Positions 55,218 to 64,000 of a DNA stretch of 64,000 nt are shown piece after piece; positions within the stretch are counted from its first letter, which is position 1; the number at the start of each line of letters is the position of its first letter. Below the pieces are notes generated by a model, which had not been told where the DNA came from, did not search any database, and saw only the letters and a program-made list of their open reading frames with translations. The DNA comes from Anarhynchus alexandrinus (lineage: Eukaryota; Chordata; Aves; Charadriiformes; Charadriidae), in contig VUYV01000075.1 in the NCBI GenBank assembly GCA_008711295.1, positions 124,001 through 188,000 on the forward strand, in the 5' to 3' direction. A program made the translations under genes and the position numbers.

Positions 55218-58200
55218 CTGTAAAAGTAAAAGCATATTAGCATCTTAAAGGTATGGCATACTGTGTAAAATGTGATCTTTGCTTTAGGTCAGCATGTTCC
55301 AATCTAGGTAATTTAACACTTTAAGATGAAGTGCTTCACTTAACTTCTCATTTGCTGTTTTGAAATACAGTATAATGTTTTCATAAATCTTTCAAATTTG
55401 TGTTTTTATCAGAAATCTGGCTCCAGGACCAGTGGCATGGTCTTTCAGGAGGCATGTTTTATTGTACTAACACACAGAACTCTGTGAAGGACACTTTCAG
55501 AAGCAGACTCTAGGGTATCTAATGGGGTTATTTTTTCTCAATAGGTCAGAAATCTTTGATAATTATCCCTGTAATTCTTAACACAGATTAAAATTAGTAT
55601 GATACAATTTGGAAATTTTAAGACATACAAGACTAAGACTTTCATATTTCTCCAAGTCCTTCTAACAATTCAAAATTATTTACCTTAGCTGAGGTCCCTC
55701 TAAGTTGACATTAACTGTCAGAATCTTCTTCCCTGTTGCTGTCAAAATTTTTTTCTCTATTTCTTCTTTCAGCTCTTCTAAACCATGTCCACGTAGAGCA
55801 GAAATGGGTAAAGCATTTTCTTCAGTGGGTTTATACCTGAAAGGTAACAATTGCTAGCACATTTGCTCATGAAGATTAGGTTGTGAAAATATTCCAAGCA
55901 GAGACAATTTAACTGTGTTACTTTATAATGGCACCTTCCTACAGAGGCCACTTCTTATATGACTCAAGTGATTTCTTTTGTAATTAAAAGATAATTAATT
56001 CTTTTTAAGACCATAGTTACATATGTAAAAGATTGAGAAACACTATTAAATGTATTCAGAAGTGTGGGAGCTCTTTTCTAGGCTACTAATTAAAAAGCTT
56101 CCAGAACATAAGAAATGTTTAAGCACACTTAGCATCTCCTGCTTACCTTTCTATCAAATCCACTTTGTTATGAACTTCTACCATTGAGTCCAATAAATGG
56201 CTGGGAAGATTAAGATTCTTCAGAACTGACAGAACAGTTGCTTTCTGGAGGACGGTTTCTGGATGAGTAATATCCCTCACATGAACTATCAGATCCTAGC
56301 AAGCATCAATATACAAGACAATTACTCAATGAAACACACCAGTTACAAGTTGCAAAGATTTTATACTATTTTTGCATTGCTAATTCATATGAAATACTTT
56401 CCTATCCATTAGATAATACACTGGCAGGTTAACACTGTAAAACGAACTACTAGAACAGTATTAAACCAATAAGGGTTTTTGTACAATGATGGAAGAGAAA
56501 CTGTAGCAGCTTAGTCTTTCACTCCACAGTGTGTATGAATTGCTTCCAACAACCCTGAAACAAACCCTGTCAATCAAGCTAGTTACAGAATTCAGAGTTC
56601 AAATAATAACTGATCTAATTTTTCCAAAGCCAAGGCTGCATAACAATAAGGCTTAAAAAATACTGGAGAAGAAAAAAGAGTGAACTCTAAAAAGGCTTTA
56701 GAAGAGTCATGGCTGAAAAACTGTTTCAAAAATGGAGGAAAAAATCCCATGTAACTTGTAATTCTATTTTTATATTCAAAATGCAGAAGATTCTCCTTCT
56801 CCTTATTTATGATTTTATTTTTTATTATTATTACTGTGCTTCACTTAGAAAGCTTTATACAAAAGTTATCAGTTTCAAGTACATTCACGACCATGTTTTC
56901 CATGATAAAAACCAGGCAACCAAATTCAATATTTGCATTCAAAATGTTTCGTCATCTTTGCTCCAGATACGGCTTCAAACTTCTGAAAATTACTGAGAAG
57001 CAAATTTCTTGCCTTTCACTTAACACCTCAGAATAAGAGACAAATAGGGTAGTTGCAGCAAGTTTTTGAAAGTCCTATTATTACATGGTGAAGAGTCTAA
57101 TCCTCAGAAGCATTCTGGCATTCAGCTACCACTGAATTCCATTACACTTGACAGTACAGACTTTTTGTTTAAATGTCTGTGTATGTGCAGCTTTACACTT
57201 TGCTGTAACACGGGAAACTAACTTTAATGAGGTAATGATTAGAAAAGTACATTTATGCTTATTACATGCTGCCTGCATCACATCACAACCACCCACTTTT
57301 AGTGCTATAGTTAGCCTTAAAGTTAAAACCAGATCATTCCAGAGGCTCTATTTCATTTTTAACTCTCAAGAAAGCTAGCCTCAACTTACTCTGGTGCACT
57401 GTTTAGGGTTTCATATGTTTAATAAGCAAAATCTGATTTATCTGGTTTACATATCATGGAGAAGGACACATACTCCAAATAAACCCTTTCTGAAATCTCT
57501 TCATATCTATATATTCTGCATAATTTCAAGTGTCAGAAAATTGGCTTATGGTAAGATATTTACCTCATTATCTTAGGAGACTATATACTATAGTCAGCCA
57601 GATACTTCACTAAGAACAGCATGCCAATTAACTTCCCCTTTTTTGAAGGGGTGAGGATTATCTAAAAGGAAATTAATTTGAGTTCTCAATTTTTATCATC
57701 AACTACTTACTGAGTAAACCACTTCTTCTAATGTAGCTGAAAAGGACTCAACCAGATTATGTGGAAGATCAGTCAGAAACCCAATAGTGTCAACATAAAT
57801 AACTGCCATATGCGAGGGCAGATAGCCAGCGTGGGCTGTAATATCAAGAGTGGCGAACAGCTGATCTCTGGGTTGAAGTCCTGCTTCGCCAGTCAAGGCT
57901 TTGATCAAGGTAGTTTTTCCTAATTAAGGGAAAAAAAGGACAAGATTTTAATGGCTTGTTCCAAATAAAAATTTAATTTGCCCAGCTCAGGTGAGTGGTA
58001 TTGATGTAACATATCTTTTCAGATCTATTTCACTAATTTAAATCTAGCCTATGATTAGGTATCTATATGGTGTTAGGAAATCCAAAGACAGTTTTCACTT
58101 TTATAACTTGGAATTGGATTTAAGGCCAGGTCTGCACGCTATGCTGTGAAATCACAAGACGCTCAAAGACTGAACCGACCTGCAAAGTGACCTACCCCAC

Positions 58201-61200
58201 ATCTCTCATCTCTGAGACTATCTGAAGGGCACTGCCATGACAGCGTTAGGAAGCATGCACTCAAGTACTTCTCAGTGCTTCTCTTGTCAAATAAAACAAT
58301 TCAGTATTTACTTGTTAAATCCAACAATAAACAGAAGCACTAGTAATATGCAGCTTATTAGGTTTATGCTTTTATTGGGCATTTCCTCATGAACATAATA
58401 CTAGAGTCATTTATTTAACCTCAATGAATATTTCACAGAATTCAGTCATTAAACTAAAGTGCTCAGTATATACCCTCATTAAAGTATTTCAATTATGTGT
58501 ACAAAATTGTAATATATATATTTTGTTGAATCTTCAGCTTTAAAAGTATGGATGTATGACATTTAAGTAAAACATACAACGTAATCCAAATCTTTGAGTA
58601 TATAACTGATAAAAAAGTTAGTGCAAGGTAAGTTTGTTTTTACAAAGCTGTTGAATAAGAAAATGAAATTGTCTTAAGACAATGTAACCTGAAAAAAGTG
58701 TATAGTCCAAAGCCTATTTATGCCTTATGTATGAATTCACTTGTGTAAGATACAAGAAAAAAAAAAAAACAAGAAAAACTTTAGCTTTATTTAAAATCTC
58801 TTACGAACACATCTCAGAGCACTAAACATCAACCAATGAAAAGCTACAGTGCTTCTTAAGCACATTTCTCAGATCAACTGCCAACTCTCCTGAACTTTCC
58901 GCCTCTGCCTCAAGCCTTCCCAGGGACCTAAAACCCCATGTACTTTTCTCTACCTCTCCACCCATTCTGATCAAGTAAGAAAGATTCATATAAAGGGACA
59001 CTAGTAGTGTAGTCTTCAGCACTATATATAAAATCTTTTTTGCACAATTGGTGCTAGGCATTTCTCCAAAACATGTCTTCAAGACTGAAGAAAAAATTTA
59101 AAAAAAAAAGAAAAAAAAAAAGGAAAATCTAACTACAACAAGCATCATTTGCTTCCTAACTATATCCTAATTGACAGATAATCATTACACAATTTAAAAA
59201 CTAATTAAAATATGAAGCCTATTCACACTGAAATGAGATTCTGGCTAGAGTTTCTAATCAAAAATTAGACAATGTAAGCTCTTTCGTGTTACAATTTCAT
59301 GAGTTTTTGCTTACCACAATTAGTATAGCCCATTACTGAGATAATCGGAAACTCGCGTTTTTTGCGCCGAGTTCTAAGCAAAGACCTCTTTTTTCTTAGT
59401 TTCTCCAGGGCGTTCCTAATTTTAAGTTCTTTTTCTTTCAAGATTCGATTCTGTGTCTCCATGAATGTTTCACCTGAAAAATACAAATGAATAGTTGGCA
59501 GAATAGTTTACAAGTGAAACAGTAAACCAAGTGATGTTGTGCATTTGGAAATCAAGTGAGTTAGCACTAGGGCATATGAAGTTATAAATAAGCAGCTAAA
59601 ACTATGTATTCTTGCCTAAGAGTCAGAGTGATAAGTAATTATTAAAACATATGCTAAGCACTCTAGACTAACCATGTACACTTATGATAAACCCCTGTGG
59701 CAGCAAGTACTTTGTCCATGGCCACTTACTGAACCACTACAAAGCAAAACTTTATTATTTAAGTTACTTTCCAATAAATTTTTGGACGTTCACTTAGTTA
59801 GATGCAGAACACAAACAGTTTTTCCTTCCAGCCTTCTCCAAACAAAATAAGATGCAATTAAATTTGTTTAAAGGCTATGGAGAAAAAAAAATCCTCTAAT
59901 TCATAAGAATATTTAGACTTTACCTGAGCCCATGATGTATCTTGATCCACCTCTCTGCTGATCCAGCTGAGACACCTCATTTTTCAGATTTGACCTGGCA
60001 GTGGAGTAACAGTTAATTAGAAGCAATTTTCTTTAATCAACCTATCCTAAAATGCCTAACAAATGTGAAGCAGTAGTGATATTCTAATAGTACAAACAAA
60101 ACCACTAAATGACAGAGCTCTAAATAAAACCTGCTCATGGCGAGAAGCCTGGCGAAGAAAATCCAGATTTTTCTGACTCCGCAACTGTGTTTTGAAAAAT
60201 CATGCAACACTCTTAGCAAATTATAATGGCTATTCTGAAATTTCAGAGAGCCAAAGATGCCTCTGATATATCCCTGCAACTTACACCCACTTCCACGTAC
60301 AAGTATTTCTAGGCGATGTAATGTAGAAATATGGAAAATTCAGAAACAAATTAATGCCTTTAATGTTCCTTGTTTAAAGCTTTCCTTATTAAACCCATCA
60401 ATATTATATATGGGATACACATATCCAATTCCTACACATTCTTGCAATCCATCCTCCGCATTAGAAAGAACCAGGACCTTTTCATGAGAAATATATTTTG
60501 TAAGATTATGAATTGAACACTTTCTGGTTTTGCCTGTCAGCACTGCAGAAGCTTAAAACAATGACATTAAAGCAAATATTTCCATGCTCTAATCAATCAC
60601 TGAGCATATTATACAAGCACTGAAACAGTGTCATTTCTGTTTACAGTACAGTATTACCATTTTTATTACTGTAAAGAAATAGCCACTAAAATATGTAAAT
60701 ATCAGTACGTGATTTACACAGCTCAAGGTACCTGAGAAGTGGAATTTCGGCCAATGCTATTTGAAGTTTTGCTTCTTTGGTCCGGGCATTACAACGAAAA
60801 ATGTGAAGTACAACTGTGTATCTGTCAAAGACTTTCACGCCCCAGGCATCTTCTAGTTCTCTCTTTAGCCATGTAAGACAAAATAACTTACATGTTTTCT
60901 GTCCCCCACAGCATCAGTAGATCAATTCCTACACAACACGACAGTTACAGTTTGCTGACGGACACTTGAACTCAGAGGATCTTGGGATTCCATTTCAATG
61001 TATGGGTAATGATTATGAGCACGCAAAGGTAAAATTTGGTTGACCACAAAGAAAGGTGAAAAAGAGAGTTTAGAAGGTAGAACTTTATGTCTAGGCCCAT
61101 CAAATTCAGTGAGAATCCTTCCATTGACTTTAATGGATTCTGACAACAGCTCTTACAGTGTATCTCGGAATCAAGAATCTCAGTGCTTAAGCCCTTGCAA

Positions 61201-63069
61201 AAAATAATTATGAAATGCTGGTATGTGAAAGAATAGGGAAAACAGAGGAAAAGAAAAAAGATTACCAAAATTGAAAAAAAAAAAAATTACAAAGAGAGGA
61301 AAGCAGGAAAATTATTTCATAACCAGCTTCTCATTAAATACTTAACAAAAACCAACCAACCAAAAAACAAACAAAAGACCCCAGTCTTGCTTTAATTCAG
61401 CAAAAGATACTTGAATTACGCAATAGATCCCCTCTGCCATCTCTAAAATCCAGAATGCTTTTGCTTGATACACATTCTCAAACACTCATCAACCCTGTTA
61501 AATTACTCTTAAGATCTAGATTTGCAAAAAGAAATTTTTTTAGCAAATCTAGTACTGAAAGTACTCAGACCCTAAATTAAGGAATAAAAACTAGGAAATT
61601 GAAATGAAACATTTTCATATTCCATTTCATCAATAAATTTAAGTTCTTGAGAAAACTATCTACTAGAGATATTTACCATCTCTGTTCATTTTATAATCAG
61701 GGAAAGCATTTGAAACTACCAGCAAAGCATTAATGTCTGCTTGCAGAGTTTGCATGCACTTTACGACATGCAAAAAATTAAAAAAATATTTATTTCAAGT
61801 TGTCTAAGCATTTCAAAGAGCATCTATAGCTCGTGCACCAGTTGTTTTACTGCCAGTGCCAAAAAAAAAGCATGCTACTCCCCTCAACCTAATCCGCCCA
61901 TTTAAAATATGGTTTCTTGTTAAGGGTTAGGAATGAAAGTTTAAATATTTGAAAAGTTCAAATATAAACTTGCTCTGAATTTACACCTCATATTCAAAAT
62001 ACAATATGGCATCCACAGAACTACAGGAAAATAAATACACTCTCCATATAGGTATAGGAACTTGTGCATATAGCTAATCCCAAATGTTGACATTCTTCAT
62101 AACAAAAGTTGTGTTATCACCTCTATTTTGTGAAAAAGAGCTTGAGTAACTTTTCCAACATTTTAAGTAGAGCCAGTGGCAAATGTGGGAGCAGAGTCTA
62201 TACTAAACGGCTGTTAGGCTGCTGGAAAATTTCATGCACAAGAGCTGGAAACACATATATCAACTGGACAAATGCAATAGGAATTAAGTTTCCTTACAAC
62301 AAAACTCAGTCCAGGTGGCTTCATATATTATCATTTGCAAATTCAGAGTCATAACTGACCCTACTTCTCATAACATCAATAACTTCTGAACGATACTGAT
62401 GTAAAGAATATGATTTGATATTAATTACCTTTGTTAGTGAAGACACTCTTTCCACATTCAAGAAGACAGCTGTCACATTGGGCAATTTTTTAATCTTTTC
62501 TAAAAGATGGATAACCATTACAAAATACAGTGTTAAATGTCAATTCTCTTTTTAAAAGATACTGAATATAAAACCATTTTGCACTGAGCAGAATGCTCGT
62601 AAAATATCAAATGGCATCATATTCTTTATTCACAGAACAGTTGTATTTGCACTAATTTAGTACTATGTCAAGAACAGCTGCCAATTTCACTTATGTCAAT
62701 CACATAAACGTAGGGATTAAGTTTCCTCACACACTTTCAGTGTGCATGGGTTATTTCTATTCTGTGTTGCTTTTGTAACCTTAAAAAAATGCTTTGAAGT
62801 TTGTTTGCAAACCTGCGTTATGGACAAACAAAGTTCCCTCTCTCTTCAGCTTTCATACCTATCCTTAAACAGTTCAGCTGCGGAAGTCTTCCATTTAGAA
62901 TGATGCAGTGCTGAAAAATCTCAGTCCTTACCTGTCAAAGCCTGAAAGTTTCCTTTGCCAAAAACAAACTTCTTGTCAGGATTCTTTGTAGGAATAATTA
63001 TTTTATCTAAAACCGTCCAGTTCGGAAGGGTATCTACAAGAGCAACAGCCTCAGCAATCTGTAATTCAG
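55076..63069 (-). CDS. GTPBP6: GTP-binding protein 6 (HflX family), 9 exons, 5' end off the window
   Basis: Exons in transcription order are 63069-62932, 62499-62429, 60862-60732, 59994-59924, 59473-59315, 57919-57711, 56295-56147, 55836-55684 and 55217-55076. All splice phases agree and no stop interrupts the frame. GTPBP6 is the mitochondrial HflX homologue and acts in mitoribosome recycling and large-subunit assembly. The N-terminal HflX domain is seen in IAEAVALVDTL, FVFGKGNF and FNVERVSS-like blocks, followed by a basic linker (KLRKKRSLLRTRRKKREFP). The GTPase motifs are G1 GYTNCGKTT, G3 DTIGF, G4 NKVD and G5 SALRG. The protein ends GRYKNLFPNSKIFMP, slightly longer than the human LFPG. 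About the first hundred residues, with the targeting peptide, must be encoded right of 64000. It converges on PLCXD1. Confidence 0.93.
55684..55836 (-). CDS. GTPBP6: GTPBP6 exon with G5 motif
   Basis: The acceptor is cctttcag and the donor GTAAAT. The exon encodes YKPTEENALPISALRGHGLE through NLEGPQL. SALRG is the G5 guanine-specificity loop. Confidence 0.92.
56147..56295 (-). CDS. GTPBP6: GTPBP6 exon with G4 motif
   Basis: The acceptor is gcttgctag and the donor GTAAGC. The exon encodes DLIVHVRDITHPE through MVEVHNKVDLIE. NKVD is the G4 box. Confidence 0.92.
57711..57919 (-). CDS. GTPBP6: GTPBP6 exon with Switch I and G3 motifs
   Basis: The acceptor is ttaattag and the donor GTAAGT. The exon starts with the end of the P-loop (KTTLIKALTGEAG), carries LFATLDITAH (switch I/G2 region) and VDTIGFLTDLPH (G3), and ends at EEVVYS. 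Confidence 0.94.
59315..59473 (-). CDS. GTPBP6: GTPBP6 exon with basic linker and P-loop start
   Basis: The acceptor is ttttcag and the donor GTAAGC. The exon encodes ETFMETQNRILKEKELKIRN, the arginine/lysine-rich linker and ISVMGYTNCG. The P-loop glycine codon is split by the intron. Confidence 0.93.
59924..59994 (-). CDS. GTPBP6: GTPBP6 71-nt exon (SRYIMGSG)
   Basis: The acceptor is cactgccag and the donor GTAAAG. The exon encodes SNLKNEVSQLDQQRGGSRYI and MGSG, matching the human GSRYIMGSGE segment. Confidence 0.9.
60732..60862 (-). CDS. GTPBP6: GTPBP6 exon of the HflX N-terminal domain
   Basis: The exon encodes RELEDAWGVKVFDRYTVVLH, then IFRCNARTKEAKLQIALAEI and PLL. DR followed by FRCNARTKEA is the HflX hallmark. 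The donor is GTACC. Several AGs cluster at the acceptor; only the one ending at 60863 keeps both phase and homology. Confidence 0.88.
62429..62499 (-). CDS. GTPBP6: GTPBP6 71-nt exon (VFLNVERVSS)
   Basis: The acceptor is catcttttag and the donor GTAATT. The exon encodes KIKKLPNVTAVFLNVERVSS and LTK, matching human VTCVFLNVERM. Confidence 0.92.
62932..63069 (-). CDS. GTPBP6: First GTPBP6 exon seen in the window
   Basis: The acceptor is ttcttaaag and the donor GTAAGG. The exon encodes ELQIAEAVALVDTLPNW through KNPDKKFVFGKGNFQALT, matching human EWQVAEATALVHTLDGW. It starts in phase 1, so an upstream exon must supply the preceding codon base. Confidence 0.92.
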
Positions 63070-64000
63070 CTTTAAGAACACACACACAAAAAAAAGAGAT
63101 TATAATATACCAACATAACTTTGCTCAGATTTCCAATAACTACAGTATGTGCATGAACAGGGAAAGACTACGCTACACTGAAATTCTACTAGGGTATTTA
63201 TTTTAACCAGTAGCGCAAGGAGCAAAATGTCTTGCCTCTAACCAGAATAATTAAACTTCTAGGTTGATGCAATTTTAGCACACAAAGCATCTTTCTGCCA
63301 GTACAAATTATTTCTGTGGCTGTTGATTTAGAATATTTTTAAATTGTATTGCCAGCAAAGAAATTACCAGCTTTTTGCCTCAACAAGTGAAACAAATAAC
63401 TAGTTGGAAAATAAATTCTGTTATTTTAGATGAGCACAAACCCATGTGATTAATTCCTTGGTGTTTTGCAGCAATATTTAAAGCATTACTAATATGACGT
63501 ATCCTGCTGCTAACTTCACTGGTATTCATTCATAAAGGACCTGCACTGATTTATGACTTGCTAAAACTAGCAGACTCCAATCCTGTATTCTGGTTCATCA
63601 GTCACTTTTTTTTTTTTTTAAACATCTACATGGCAAACACTGATTTCTGAGGACTTAGTGAAATCATGAAAACTACACGGGTATTATCAGACCAGTAGAT
63701 CCAGTTTGGATTTGCCAAATGGGAATAAGATCCTCAACAGATTTGTCAAGTTTCTCTAGACAGCAAAACATAATATATTAAATAGATTACCTTAATGCAA
63801 AAAGGTAATATATTTTTAAAGATAACTATGATCCTCTTTTTCCTCATATTGTTAGTGTTCCTTGTAAAATGCACAGATTTCCTGTTGTACCTGTGGTGTT
63901 TCAACAATCATTCCAAAACATTTGTTCCGACTTCAGGCTCTTCATCTGGAGGGCCTAAATAAATGGAAAGGGATCACTGCTATTCTTCTGTATGTTTGGA
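63070..64000 (-). other. GTPBP6: GTPBP6 5' intron, running off the window
   Basis: AT-rich intronic sequence upstream of the first visible exon. No further exon with the needed phase was found. Confidence 0.6.

Noticed and set aside
63891..63954. Minus-strand 64-nt block with good acceptor and donor sites, as a possible upstream GTPBP6 exon
   Set aside because: In the phase needed to join the exon at 63069 it contains an in-frame stop, and no frame resembles the GTPBP6 N-terminal region.

Overview
The window is nuclear DNA from a bird. Three vertebrate genes can be assembled exon by exon with consensus splice sites. The interspersed repeats are typical of birds: CR1 LINE fragments and two solo retroviral LTRs, one of which resembles a common avian LTR family. 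No operons, bacterial genes, CRISPR arrays or tRNA/rRNA genes are visible. The species cannot be read from the sequence.

Layout. 1-7314 is non-coding flank; it holds a near-perfect 205-bp direct duplication split by a single N, probably an assembly artefact. 7318-13644 (+) is a regucalcin/SMP30 gene (RGN) of six coding exons and 300 residues, with polyadenylation signals at 14024 and 14214. About 14.2-33.7 kb is a gene desert in which I recognise only CR1 fragments and simple repeats. 33.72-34.14 kb is a GC-box-rich CpG island, interrupted by 30 Ns, and is the likely promoter of the next gene. 38841-52694 (+) is PLCXD1, a phosphatidylinositol-PLC X-domain protein of 336 residues in six coding exons; a solo LTR lies in its first coding intron region and several CR1s lie in its other introns. 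55076-63069 (-) carries nine exons of GTPBP6, an HflX-family GTPase, whose 5' exon(s) lie beyond the right edge.

PLCXD1 and GTPBP6 converge tail to tail about 1-1.5 kb apart. In humans these two genes are also neighbours, at the tip of Xp/Yp in PAR1, whereas human RGN is far away on Xp11. The RGN-PLCXD1 adjacency is therefore the most notable map feature. The three genes do not form a pathway: RGN is a calcium-binding gluconolactonase, PLCXD1 an intracellular PLC-like enzyme, and GTPBP6 a mitochondrial ribosome recycling and biogenesis GTPase.

I found no convincing new biological system. The best second-look items are a 32-bp segment copied about 1.5 kb into a CR1 (a templated insertion), a 400-bp solo LTR with a 4-bp target-site duplication, the probable false duplication at 6.5-6.9 kb, and a divergent regucalcin sequence.
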